This document shows positions 24,579-32,263 of a stretch of DNA of 64,000 nt, piece after piece. Position 1 is the stretch's first letter, and every line of letters starts with the position of its first letter. The translations under genes were made by a program, and so were the position numbers. Source of the DNA: Dyadobacter soli (GTDB lineage Bacteria > Bacteroidota > Bacteroidia > Cytophagales > Spirosomataceae); assembly GCF_900101885.1 (NCBI RefSeq), contig NZ_FNAN01000011.1:186001-250000 (forward strand), given 5' to 3'. The notes under the pieces are model-generated. The model was given only the letters and a program-made list of their open reading frames with translations. It was not told the origin of the DNA and made no database searches.

Positions 24579-25505
24579 ATGGATACTACATATGCTGACG
24601 TGATTATCATAGGTGGAAGCTATGCAGGCCTGGCTGCGGCAATGGCATTGGGACGCGCATCAAAGCAGGTACTTATTATCGATAATGGCAGGCCGTGCAA
24701 CCGTCAAACTCCATATTCACATAATTTCCTCACACAAGATGGCCGGAAGCCGGTGGAAATCTCTCAATTGGGGAGAGCGCAAGTCAGCGCTTACCCTACC
24801 GTTTCCTTTATATCCGAACTGGCAAATGGCGCAACCAGGCGCAGTGATGGTTTTGAAGTCCGAACGCAATCAGGTGCGCGGTTTATATCTAAGGCTTTGA
24901 TTTTTGCGACGGGCATTCAGGACACCTTTCCAGATATTTATGGGTTTTCGGCCTGTTGGGGCATTTCAGTGCTACACTGCCCTTTTTGCCATGGTTATGA
25001 AGTAAAGAACCAGGTTACTGGGATCATTGGTAGTGGGAGCCATGCATATGACTTCGCCAGGTTGATTTCCAATTGGACAAACGATTTAACCCTTTTTACG
25101 AACGGGCCATCCGGGTTGACAGATCAGCAAGCCCGGCAGCTAGCTGATCACCAGATACAAATAATCGAAAAGCCAATTTCAAGACTCGACCATACTGACG
25201 GTAGCGTCGAAGCCATCGTTTTTGCCGACGGGCCAGCGGCACCGCTAAAAGTGGCTTATGCATTGGTGCCTTTTACGCAAACCAGTCTGATACCTGAATC
25301 GCTGGGATGTGTGTTGACTTCGGATGGCTATATCCAGGTCGATGCTTATCAACAGACAAACGTAGATGGTATTTATGCCTGTGGTGACAATTCAGGCCGC
25401 ATGCGGACAGTTGCTAATGCGGTCGCTACCGGAACAACCGCTGGTATGGTTGTGAGTAAAAGGTTAATCATGGAAGAGTTTGATACAAAATCGGCTTTCC
25501 CATGA
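24579..25505 (+). CDS. Thioredoxin-reductase-like NAD(P)/FAD oxidoreductase
   Basis: A 308-residue flavoprotein with an FAD-binding Rossmann motif (VIIIGGSYAGLAAA), the redox pair C134-P-F-C137 in LHCPFCHGYE, a second nucleotide fold (TGIIGSGSHAYDF) and the C-terminal FAD motif YACGDNSGR. This is the thioredoxin reductase fold, but the CPFC motif and lack of a neighbouring thioredoxin place it among the thioredoxin-reductase-like oxidoreductases seen with AraC or Rrf2 regulators. The stop overlaps the start of a 39-residue open frame by 4 bp. Confidence 0.88.
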   Translation: MDTTYADVIIIGGSYAGLAAAMALGRASKQVLIIDNGRPCNRQTPYSHNFLTQDGRKPVEISQLGRAQVSAYPTVSFISELANGATRRSDGFEVRTQSGARFISKALIFATGIQDTFPDIYGFSACWGISVLHCPFCHGYEVKNQVTGIIGSGSHAYDFARLISNWTNDLTLFTNGPSGLTDQQARQLADHQIQIIEKPISRLDHTDGSVEAIVFADGPAAPLKVAYALVPFTQTSLIPESLGCVLTSDGYIQVDAYQQTNVDGIYACGDNSGRMRTVANAVATGTTAGMVVSKRLIMEEFDTKSAFP

Positions 25506-25621
25506 ACCTGTTTATCATCGCTATGATCGGCATTATTGGGACGATAATCTCGGTGACCAGACGTGCCTTCATCTTCTTTATCCAACTTAGATCAACAATT
25601 TCCTATATCCATTTCAAGTGA
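25502..25621 (+). CDS. Possible 39-residue membrane peptide translationally coupled to the flavoprotein
   Basis: The ATG at 25502 overlaps the flavoprotein stop (ATGA). The peptide begins MNLFIIAMIGIIGTIISV, a single membrane helix, followed by a basic tail (TRRAFIFFIQLRS). The ATGA overlap and hydrophobic N-terminus favour a real gene, but a peptide this short could be chance. Confidence 0.4.
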   Translation: MNLFIIAMIGIIGTIISVTRRAFIFFIQLRSTISYIHFK

Positions 25622-25721
25622 TCTCACAGATCATATGGATTCGCGTTCGTGCCTGCCTCGCATTGTGTGTTTGGCCAGATCTTCAAATTAAGAGTTCCAT
25701 TAAATTTACAATCAATAACAA

Positions 25722-26318
25722 ATGAAAATTGTAGTAGTTGGTGCCACGGGCACCATGGGTAAATACCTTGCCGATGCATTTGAAAAAGAGCATGAAATAA
25801 TAAGGGTCGGTTCTAGTTGTGGAGATATTCAGGCTGACATCACTTCACTCGACTCGATTGAAAATTTGTTCAGGCAGGTTGGCAGCTTTGATGCCCTGAT
25901 CTCCACTGCCGGTCCTTCGTATGTTGGGCCGTGGAAAAGTATGACAGACAAGGAATTTCGGAAAGGCGTGGAAGGCAAACTGATGGGACAGGTCAATTTG
26001 GTATTGGTCGGGCAGCGCTATATCAATCCCAAGGGATCATTTACTTTAATTGCCGGAGCTTTAACGACCGACCCGCAGCGAAACTTTGCGAACGCTGCGG
26101 CAGCCAATGGGGCGATCGAAGCGTTCGTGCGGGCCGCGGCCATAGAGCTAGAAAATGGCATCAGGATCAATGCAGTAAGCCCAACAGTTATCGAAGATTC
26201 ACCTCAGTATTTTCCTTATTTTCCTGGCGAAGTGCCGGTAAGTATGAAAGCCCTCGAATACGGTTTCCGCAAAAGCGTATTCGGGCCTAGTACAGGCCAG
26301 GTCATAAGTCCCCGGTAA
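25722..26318 (+). CDS. Short-chain dehydrogenase-like protein lacking the catalytic Tyr-Lys
   Basis: A 198-residue Rossmann protein with nucleotide-binding GATGTMGKY at the N-terminus, the SDR segments DALISTAG and GSFTLIAG, and INAVSPTVIEDS near the end. Where a classical SDR has YxxxK, this protein reads FANAAAANGAIEAF, so both catalytic residues are missing. A group of such short SDRs exists; whether they are enzymes or NAD(P)-binding regulators is unclear. It follows the flavoprotein unit after about 100 bp. Confidence 0.82.
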   Translation: MKIVVVGATGTMGKYLADAFEKEHEIIRVGSSCGDIQADITSLDSIENLFRQVGSFDALISTAGPSYVGPWKSMTDKEFRKGVEGKLMGQVNLVLVGQRYINPKGSFTLIAGALTTDPQRNFANAAAANGAIEAFVRAAAIELENGIRINAVSPTVIEDSPQYFPYFPGEVPVSMKALEYGFRKSVFGPSTGQVISPR

Positions 26319-26341
26319 ATTTATTCTGCGGCAAAAATTGT

Positions 26342-26376
26342 CGAAAGGCATTATCGGAGCCCGGTAATGCCTTTCG
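26342..26376. terminator. Long hairpin between convergent genes
   Basis: A 16-bp stem with one mismatched position (CGAAAGGCATTATCGG against CCGGTAATGCCTTTCG) and a 3-nt loop AGC. It lies between the SDR-like gene and the convergent acr3 gene. The following T content is weak, so it may work as a bidirectional or factor-assisted terminator. Confidence 0.6.
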
Positions 26377-26590
26377 GTTTGTATAACCTTTTCTCTTAAT
26401 CCTGCACAAGTGTGTGTTCGACGTGATGAGATTAATGAAGAGCATCACTCATGCTGGCATTTTAACGACATCTAAGGCATACTCGTGACTATAAATCCGG
26501 TCGTTTTTGTGTATTGTAATTGGCTCCGAAGACCATGAACTTGTTTAAGAGCTTGGTTGCGCTAAAATATCGCACGACTATTTCTACATC

Positions 26591-27667
26591 TCATCTCAGA
26601 AATAACCTTTTTTGTCGCACTGCGAAATTTACCATCAGGATCAACACCGGCACTTCAATCAACGGCCCGATCACTGCAGCAAATGCAGCTCCGGAATCAA
26701 TTCCGAAGACAGCAATGGCAACCGCAATGCCCAATTCAAAATTATTGCCTGCGGCCGTGAATGCCAGTGAGGTGGATTTTGCGTAATCCGCACCTGCCCG
26801 TTTTGAGAGATAAAAGGCAGAAAAGAACATGATGACAAAATAGATCGATAGGGGAGTGGCGATGCGCAGAACGTCCAGCGGGATACTTACGATCAGGTTT
26901 CCTTTCAGGCTGAACATGACCACGATTGTAAACAGCAACGCAATCAGGGTAATGGGACTGACCGCCGGTAGGAATTTCTTTTCATACCAATGCTGACTAA
27001 ACGACCTGGTCAATATTTCCCTCGAAATGATCCCGGCCAGCAGCGGAATGCCGAGATAGACAAAGACGCTTTGCGCTACTTCTCCGATGGTAATATCAAC
27101 CACCAGGAGGCCCTGCTCGAACCCTTTCAGTCCAAATAATGGCGGCAGCAGCGTCACAAACACATAGGCATATATTGAATAAAACAGCACCTGAAAAATG
27201 CTGTTGAATGCTACCAGCCCGGCCGCATACACGCGGTCACCGCCTGCAAGATCATTCCAGACGATCACCATCGCAATGCAACGTGCGATACCGATCATGA
27301 TCAATCCCGTCATGTACTCCGGTTTATCCGGCAGGAGCACTACCGCCAGGCCGAACATCAGTAGCGGCCCCACGATCCAGTTTTGCAGCAGTGACAGGCC
27401 AAGAATACGGGTATTCCGGAATATTTGTGGAAGCTCTGAATAGCGCACTTTGGCAAGTGGCGGGTACATCATCAGAATCAGCCCAATGGCTAATGGCACA
27501 TTGGTCGAGCCAGAATTAAACCGATTGATAAAATCGGGTGTGCCTGGGAAAAAATACCCGATGGACACCCCCAAAAGCATGGCAAGGAAAATCCAGACCG
27601 TCAAATAACGGTCAAGAAATGAAAGCCGCTTTTCTTGCATAAAATGTTTCTGATTAATCATTTCCAA
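26591..27667 (-). CDS. acr3: ACR3-family arsenite efflux permease
   Basis: A 358-residue membrane protein with about ten helices. The ACR3 signature surrounds Cys130 in GIARCIAMVIVWNDLAGG, the cysteine known to be essential in this family. It extrudes As(III) produced by the reductase encoded upstream. The start overlaps the acetyltransferase end by 14 bp; alternative starts are at 27661 and 27640. It is the last gene of the leftward ars operon. Confidence 0.93.
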   Translation of the reverse strand: MEMINQKHFMQEKRLSFLDRYLTVWIFLAMLLGVSIGYFFPGTPDFINRFNSGSTNVPLAIGLILMMYPPLAKVRYSELPQIFRNTRILGLSLLQNWIVGPLLMFGLAVVLLPDKPEYMTGLIMIGIARCIAMVIVWNDLAGGDRVYAAGLVAFNSIFQVLFYSIYAYVFVTLLPPLFGLKGFEQGLLVVDITIGEVAQSVFVYLGIPLLAGIISREILTRSFSQHWYEKKFLPAVSPITLIALLFTIVVMFSLKGNLIVSIPLDVLRIATPLSIYFVIMFFSAFYLSKRAGADYAKSTSLAFTAAGNNFELGIAVAIAVFGIDSGAAFAAVIGPLIEVPVLILMVNFAVRQKRLFLR

Positions 27668-28151
27668 CTGTCGAGCTGCGACGTTCCAGAAATATTACAT
27701 CACGCCAAATTCCATTACGTTTTCCAAGCTTTTCACGGTAGCCGACTTTCCGGAAACCTTGCCGCTCGTGAAGTGCAATGCTCGCTTTGTTTTCTGGGAA
27801 TATCTGCGCTTGCAATGTCCAGAAACCGAGTGTTTCGCTTAACGGCACCAGGTCTGATAAAAGCGCCCGGCCAATACCGCGCCCGTGAAATTCCGGATGA
27901 ATGTAGATGCTTGTTTCAGCCACGCCACCGTACACGCACCGGCTAGAAACAGCAGATAGGAATGCCCACCCAATAACCTGACCGTTTTCTTCGGCCACAA
28001 GCTGCGGCGGGGCAAGAAACTTTGCTTTCAGCGCATCGACTTCCGGTGCTTGTGTCTCGTATGTCGCATCAGCGGTATCAATGCCCATCTGGTAAATCTG
28101 TTTTACCTGCGGCCAGTCCGATGCAACAAGGGGGCGAATAGTGAAAGCCAT
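27654..28151 (-). CDS. GNAT acetyltransferase, ArsN/phosphinothricin-acetyltransferase type
   Basis: A 165-residue GNAT enzyme: IRPLVASDWPQVKQIYQMGI at the N-terminus, acetyl-CoA loop FHGRGIGRALL near residue 108 and IALHERQGFRKVGYREKLG near the end. This pattern fits phosphinothricin-type acetyltransferases. Inside ars operons such genes are called arsN; some ArsN enzymes acetylate organoarsenical antibiotics such as arsinothricin. Here it sits between arsC (4-bp-type junction at 28151) and acr3 (14-bp overlap), which supports an arsenic role, but the substrate is inferred. Confidence 0.83.
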   Translation of the reverse strand: MAFTIRPLVASDWPQVKQIYQMGIDTADATYETQAPEVDALKAKFLAPPQLVAEENGQVIGWAFLSAVSSRCVYGGVAETSIYIHPEFHGRGIGRALLSDLVPLSETLGFWTLQAQIFPENKASIALHERQGFRKVGYREKLGKRNGIWRDVIFLERRSSTVGND

Positions 28152-28594
28152 TATGCAGGCAGTTTCTGATGGATAAATTCGCGGCTGTACTCTTTGATTT
28201 CATCCCGAACCCTACGAAATGAAGTTACCAGGTCTTCACCTGGCCGGTCCGCCGGTGCGGTATGGCCTGGATCAGAAAAGCTATGGTGGAACCACTCACC
28301 CGCAGACGGGAAATAAGGGCATTGCTCACGTGCATTATCGCAAACCGTGATTACATAATCGAAAGCGATGCCGGTATATTCGTCGGCATGGTTCGACCCG
28401 GGCCGCCGGGCGGTGTGATGCGAGATATCAAGACCATCTTCCGCCACTACCTGGATGGCAACCGGATTTACACCTTTGGGATCTACACCAGCGCTATACA
28501 CTTCTGCGCGGTCACCTGCAAAATGCTGTAAATACCCTTGCGCTAATTGGCTGCGGGCTGAGTTGCCCGTGCATAATACTAAAATTCGTTTCAT
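28151..28594 (-). CDS. arsC: Thioredoxin-type arsenate reductase
   Basis: A 147-residue protein of the low-molecular-weight phosphatase fold. The P-loop is C8-T-G-N-S-A-R14, and a second pair of cysteines spaced by seven (CDNAREQC) forms the redox cascade of thioredoxin-coupled ArsC. It reduces As(V) to As(III) for export by Acr3. The frame is open upstream to 28696, but only the ATG at 28594 places the P-loop at the usual distance from the N-terminus. Its end abuts the acetyltransferase start. Confidence 0.92.
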   Translation of the reverse strand: MKRILVLCTGNSARSQLAQGYLQHFAGDRAEVYSAGVDPKGVNPVAIQVVAEDGLDISHHTARRPGSNHADEYTGIAFDYVITVCDNAREQCPYFPSAGEWFHHSFSDPGHTAPADRPGEDLVTSFRRVRDEIKEYSREFIHQKLPA

Positions 28595-28613
28595 ACTGGT
28601 AATTGATTGATAA

Positions 28614-29198
28614 TTAGCAACAGCCGGAACCTGGTTTGCATGCAGCGCCATCAGCACCGGCAACTTCCAATTCTTCTTTTTCACTAGCCGAGCCACAGCA
28701 GGACGTGGCCGCAGGACCCGTCCTGCATGATTGATTGCGCGTTAGTGCTTTGCACTGCGTGAAATCCGGAACCAGATTGACAATGAAACTATCACCTTCG
28801 GGCAAAAGCTCACCTGGGTACATTTGACGGGTATCGAATTTTGAATTGCCAAACTCGATCTTCACAACCGCATTCGGATTAAGTGGTAACGACTTTTCGA
28901 CCAGGTTCACAATTTTAAGTGCTTTGCTGACCAGCATCGAGCGCTCGGTTTCACTTACCGGCGGCTCCCATAGCTGCACGATTACCTCCGTCCAGCTATT
29001 CATTACACCACCACAATCTACCGAAACAATCGGTGCCTGCTTGATTTCAGTGATGTGAAATGATCGGTCAACAAACTTTCCCGCCTCGTATTGGAATTGC
29101 AGGTGCAGGTCAGGATTTTCTTCAAGCGTGCTTTTGAAAGCCTGCCAGGTGAGCGCACCCCGGGTCATTGGGTTCAACTGATTGATCATAGTTACCAT
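28614..29198 (-). CDS. DUF6428 family protein with cysteine-rich tail
   Basis: About 194 residues (in-frame ATGs at 29198, 29189 and 29168). The body (MTRGALTWQAFKSTLEENPD, IKQAPIVSVDCGGVMNSWTE) matches DUF6428, a family I recall as encoded in Bacteroidota ars operons. The C-terminal 40 residues carry many cysteines, ending in TSCCGSA and CKPGSGCC, suggesting arsenite or metal binding. It lies between arsR and arsC and has an ArsR-like palindrome directly upstream. Function unknown. Confidence 0.78.
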   Translation of the reverse strand: MVTMINQLNPMTRGALTWQAFKSTLEENPDLHLQFQYEAGKFVDRSFHITEIKQAPIVSVDCGGVMNSWTEVIVQLWEPPVSETERSMLVSKALKIVNLVEKSLPLNPNAVVKIEFGNSKFDTRQMYPGELLPEGDSFIVNLVPDFTQCKALTRNQSCRTGPAATSCCGSASEKEELEVAGADGAACKPGSGCC

Positions 29199-29205
29199 TG
29201 TTATA

Positions 29206-29220
29206 ATGTAATATTACGAT
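29206..29220 (-). promoter_or_regulatory. Second ArsR-like palindrome, before the DUF6428 gene
   Basis: GTAATATTAC (29208-29217) is a perfect 10-bp palindrome and shares AATATTACGATTA with the element upstream of arsR, so the regulator may bind both ends of its gene. Confidence 0.5.
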
Positions 29221-29244
29221 TAATTTGCTCAAAAAAATACCCGC

Positions 29245-29574
29245 TTAGTCACAGCAGGTCACTCCCTCAAAGGATTCCAGGATCGAGCCGAATGCTTGCC
29301 GAGCTTCTTCCCACACCGGAGGATTAATGCAGTAGCAAACGCGGGGCGGGTTAATCTCTCCCTGGATAATGCCGATCCGTTTTAGCTCCTTCAAATGCTG
29401 GGAGACCGTCGCCTGAGCAAGTTCGAGTTCATCCACCAGGTCACCGCAAACGCAGGCTTTACGAGCAATCAGCAGCTGCAAAATCGCTACCCGTGCCGGG
29501 TGCGCAAACGCTTTTGCCAGATCCGCAATGCGGTTCTGCTGCTCAGTGAAGATTTCTGTTTTGGTAACTCCCAT
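29245..29574 (-). CDS. arsR: ArsR-family arsenic-responsive repressor
   Basis: A 109-residue winged-helix repressor. The metal-site helix carries CVCGDLVDELELAQATVS (C-x-C ahead of the recognition helix), the arsenite site of classical ArsR; extra cysteines occur at RVCYCI and at the C-terminus (GVTCCD). Binding of As(III) would release it from DNA and induce the operon running left to acr3. An operator-like 16-bp palindrome lies 27 bp upstream of the start. Confidence 0.92.
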   Translation of the reverse strand: MGVTKTEIFTEQQNRIADLAKAFAHPARVAILQLLIARKACVCGDLVDELELAQATVSQHLKELKRIGIIQGEINPPRVCYCINPPVWEEARQAFGSILESFEGVTCCD

Positions 29575-29601
29575 GCTGCAAACTAACTAGAAAAATTATA
29601 T

Positions 29602-29617
29602 ATCGCAATATTACGAT
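29602..29617 (-). promoter_or_regulatory. ArsR-like operator upstream of arsR
   Basis: ATCGCAATATTACGAT is palindromic over 16 bp except for one base pair. The core AATATTACGATTA recurs at 29211-29223. This fits autoregulation by ArsR. Confidence 0.55.
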
Positions 29618-29695
29618 TATTTTTATATCGATCGGGAGGTTTTTGATAGTTGGGGGCCGTGTGACGTGATTCCGGATATTGAGGAGCCGGTGATC

Positions 29696-29809
29696 ATGAA
29701 CGAGAAATTACATGCGCTTGCCGGGACATTCTGGGGATGGACCGGCCGGCAGGCTATTGAGCAGGCCCGGCAGCTATTCCGGTTGTTAAGAGAAAAAGGA
29801 GAGATATGA
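29696..29809 (+). other. Possible short coding fragment (37 codons)
   Basis: From ATG 29696 the frame encodes MNEKLHALAG, then TFWGWTGRQAIEQARQ, ending LLREKGEI. It has protein-like composition and stays open upstream of the ATG, which suggests the end of a decayed gene. I recognise no family. A rightward terminator at 29953-29976 shows that something is, or was, transcribed in this direction. Confidence 0.25.
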
Positions 29810-29952
29810 GTCGCTAAATAAGGGCTCGCCCGGATCAGGTGCCCTGAACGGTCGTAGGCTTTAAGCGCAGATATTTTGCCCCAGATGGTTATTTGAAGTT
29901 TGCTGCGTAATTTTCGGCTTTCTTGAATAACCCAGCACCCGTTTTTTGCAAG

Positions 29953-29976
29953 GCCCTCCGAAAGGAGGGCTTTTTT
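29953..29976 (+). terminator. Rho-independent terminator
   Basis: GCCCTCC, tetraloop GAAA, GGAGGGC, then six Ts: a textbook terminator oriented rightward. No intact gene precedes it on this strand (the ars operon runs the other way). Confidence 0.85.
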
Positions 29977-30041
29977 CATTTGTAGTAAGCAAGTCTCTGG
30001 GCTGCGATGTGTCCATATCAAAAAAGTTGAGAGAAAATCAA

Positions 30042-30084
30042 CAACCATTCGGTTGTTTTTCTATATTTGTCAACCAAATGGTTG
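30042..30084 (+). promoter_or_regulatory. Twin operators flanking a -7 element, ArsR/AHSA1 unit
   Basis: CAACCATTCGGTTG (30042-30055) and CAACCAAATGGTTG (30071-30084) are two copies of a CAACCAnnyGGTTG palindrome, 29 bp apart. Between them TATATTTG (30062-30069) matches TAnnTTTG exactly. A repressor bound to both would cover the promoter; the ArsR-type protein encoded from 30089 is the natural candidate. Confidence 0.7.
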
Positions 30085-30088
30085 CCTT

Positions 30089-30409
30089 ATGATAGAAAGA
30101 AGAGATGTTTTCCAGGCCATAGCCGATCCCACCCGCAGGATGATCATCCATAAATTGTCCCAGGGGCCACTGAATATTACCCAGATAGGGCAGGATTTCG
30201 CTATCAGCAAACAGGCCATTGCCAAGCATATTAAGATTCTGAGCGAATGCGGCCTTGTCATCATGAGCCAGAAAGGCCGTCAGCAGGTGTGCGAAGCGCG
30301 CCTGGATGAGCTCGACCAGGTTACAGACTGGGTCACTGAGTCGCGCAAACTGTGGAACAACCGCTTTGAAAAACTCGAAGCATTCCTTGATAAAACCAAA
30401 AAACAATAG
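30089..30409 (+). CDS. ArsR-type winged-helix regulator without metal cysteines
   Basis: A 106-residue regulator: DVFQAIADPTRRMIIHKLSQ opens the winged helix and ISKQAIAKHIKILSECGLV is the recognition region. It lacks the C-x-C metal site of the nearby arsR product, so it belongs to the non-metal ArsR group that pairs with AHSA1 proteins. Start is ATG 30089, 4 bp after the second operator; codons further upstream fall inside the promoter. The next gene begins 2 bp after its stop. Confidence 0.87.
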   Translation: MIERRDVFQAIADPTRRMIIHKLSQGPLNITQIGQDFAISKQAIAKHIKILSECGLVIMSQKGRQQVCEARLDELDQVTDWVTESRKLWNNRFEKLEAFLDKTKKQ

Positions 30410-30411
30410 CT

Positions 30412-30897
30412 ATGAATACGGAACGAAAGCAGCTTTTTATCACCCACTTTTTCGACGCGCCCGTGGAGGCCGTTTTCCAGGCCTGGACGGATCCAGAGCA
30501 GTTAAAGCACTGGTATGCGCCGGATGGTTGCAGCATTGCATTCAAGACCATCCATGTCGCTGCCGGCGGTAGCTATCACAGCTGCATCACCGACCCGGTA
30601 CACGGTGAGTGCTGGGTGAAGGGCACTTACCTGGAAGTCGCGTTAAACAAAAGACTTGTCTTTACGATGATTATGTCGAATGCGGCCGGTAATTCGGTTA
30701 GCTCGGTGGAGGCAGGAAAAGACAAGGACTGGCCGGAGCATCAGACGACAACGGTCACTTTTGAAACCGTGGACACCAGAACCAGGGTGTCCATATACCA
30801 GACCGTGTCCGAAGAAGAGGCTAAGAAAACAGGAGCCTACCAGGGATGGGTCAAAATGCTCGGCAGACTTTCATTGATGCTGGGTGAAATCAGGTAG
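30412..30897 (+). CDS. SRPBCC/AHSA1-like protein paired with the ArsR-type regulator
   Basis: A 161-residue START-like protein: FFDAPVEAVFQAWTDPEQLK at residues 12-31 and the closing helix around GWVKMLGRLSLML. AHSA1-like proteins have a large hydrophobic cavity that binds ligands, and are very commonly encoded directly after an ArsR-type regulator, as here (2-bp gap). The ligand is unknown. Confidence 0.86.
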   Translation: MNTERKQLFITHFFDAPVEAVFQAWTDPEQLKHWYAPDGCSIAFKTIHVAAGGSYHSCITDPVHGECWVKGTYLEVALNKRLVFTMIMSNAAGNSVSSVEAGKDKDWPEHQTTTVTFETVDTRTRVSIYQTVSEEEAKKTGAYQGWVKMLGRLSLMLGEIR

Positions 30898-30926
30898 GAC
30901 ATTAACGCAACTATAAAGCTGTAAAA

Positions 30927-31817
30927 ATGAAAAAGACAATTCTGTGCCTGACCTTGATTTGTTTGCTTGCTGGCTGTGGCGGCGCCGGACAGCAAAATCC
31001 TGATAGCGGGCAGAAGCCTACTCCCGGTAAAGACACAACTAGTTTTCAAAGCGGGCATTTGCCGGTCAATGGCATTAGTATGTACTATCAGATACACGGC
31101 AGTGGAAAGCCGGTTGTGCTGATCCATGGTGGCGGTTCAACCATAGAAACTACTTTCGGAAGGATAATTCCTTTACTTGCCCGCCGCCGGAAGGTGATCG
31201 CGGTTGACCTTCAAGCGCACGGAAGGACTACTGACAGGGACGCCGATGAGTCATTTGAGCAGGATGCGGATGACGTTGTGGCGCTGTTAAAGAAGCTAGG
31301 CATTGACAAGGCGGATTTTTTTGGTTTTAGCAATGGAGGAACTACCACTCTGCAAATTGCCATACGCCACCCTGAAGTGGTAGATAAAATGGTTTTGGGT
31401 TCGGCACTGGCCAAGCGCAGTGGTGTGCCGGCTGAATTATGGGGCTTTATGAAAAATGCAGACCTTGCTAATATGCCCCAGGAGTTGAAGGATGCCTATT
31501 TGAGTGTCACGCCCGATACGGCAGGCCTTCGAAGGATGCATGACAAGGATGCAAAACGCGTGCTTGATTTTAAAGACATTTCAGATGCGCAGCTAGGATC
31601 CATCAATGCGCAGGCCCTGATCATCATTGCCGATAAGGATGTGATAATACCCGAACACGCATTGCGAATGCAAAGGCAAATTAAAAGGGCAGAGCTGGCG
31701 ATCATCCCGGGCTTGCACGGCGAGTACATTGGTGAGATCACAACATTGAAGCGGGGCTCCCATCAGGTGAACTTTGTGCTGCCGATGATCGAGCAATTTC
31801 TGGACAGCAAAAATTAG
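30927..31817 (+). CDS. Alpha/beta hydrolase, lipoprotein
   Basis: A 296-residue hydrolase with a lipoprotein signal (CLLAGCGGAG). It has the oxyanion region VVLIHGGGSTIET, nucleophile elbow GFSNGGTT (Ser), an Asp in IIADKDVIIPEHA and the late His in PGLHGEY, completing a Ser-Asp-His triad. Substrate unknown. It begins 29 bp after the AHSA1 gene and is followed after 1 bp by a methyltransferase gene. Confidence 0.87.
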   Translation: MKKTILCLTLICLLAGCGGAGQQNPDSGQKPTPGKDTTSFQSGHLPVNGISMYYQIHGSGKPVVLIHGGGSTIETTFGRIIPLLARRRKVIAVDLQAHGRTTDRDADESFEQDADDVVALLKKLGIDKADFFGFSNGGTTTLQIAIRHPEVVDKMVLGSALAKRSGVPAELWGFMKNADLANMPQELKDAYLSVTPDTAGLRRMHDKDAKRVLDFKDISDAQLGSINAQALIIIADKDVIIPEHALRMQRQIKRAELAIIPGLHGEYIGEITTLKRGSHQVNFVLPMIEQFLDSKN

Positions 31818-31818
31818 T

Positions 31819-32244
31819 ATGGCCAGTAAACTTTCTCAACGGCTTGCGGCTATCGTCGATGCCTTGCCTTTAAAGGAGGGCGTCAGGGTATTGGAAATTG
31901 GCTACGGGCCTGGGGCGGCAGCGCGTGCGGTCGCTTGCTGTACCCGCACGGGCGATATGCTTGGGATCGACCGCTCGGAAAGGGCCATTAAGCTGGCAGT
32001 CCAGGGCAGTGAAGATGAAATAGCGGCTGGCAGGGTTTCGTTTCGTCACGCGGCCGTTGAAGATTTCGAGCTTAACCCCGCAGAAGAAAAATACGATCTT
32101 GCTTTTGCGGTTCGGGTGAGTGCTTTGGACGGGCGTCACCCCGAACTGCAAGCCAGAGCAATTATGCAAATCAAAAAGGCTTTGAAACCGGGCGGACGAT
32201 TGTTTATTGATACGGGTGATCCCTTAAGAGAGGTTTCCCTGTGA
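31819..32244 (+). CDS. Class I SAM-dependent methyltransferase, short
   Basis: A 141-residue Rossmann methyltransferase: SAM motif I VLEIGYGPGAAARAV, motif II GIDRSERAI, and later strands LAFAVRVSALD and LKPGGRLFIDT. At 141 residues it is shorter than most relatives, but start and core are intact. It follows the hydrolase with a 1-bp gap and probably shares its transcript. Confidence 0.82.
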   Translation: MASKLSQRLAAIVDALPLKEGVRVLEIGYGPGAAARAVACCTRTGDMLGIDRSERAIKLAVQGSEDEIAAGRVSFRHAAVEDFELNPAEEKYDLAFAVRVSALDGRHPELQARAIMQIKKALKPGGRLFIDTGDPLREVSL

Positions 32245-32263
32245 GGGCCGTCTGGAAATCCGT

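Noticed and set aside
29623..30048. 141-codon leftward frame in the ars/ArsR intergenic region
   Set aside because: It passes through a strong rightward terminator, runs into the arsR operator and has no recognisable domain.
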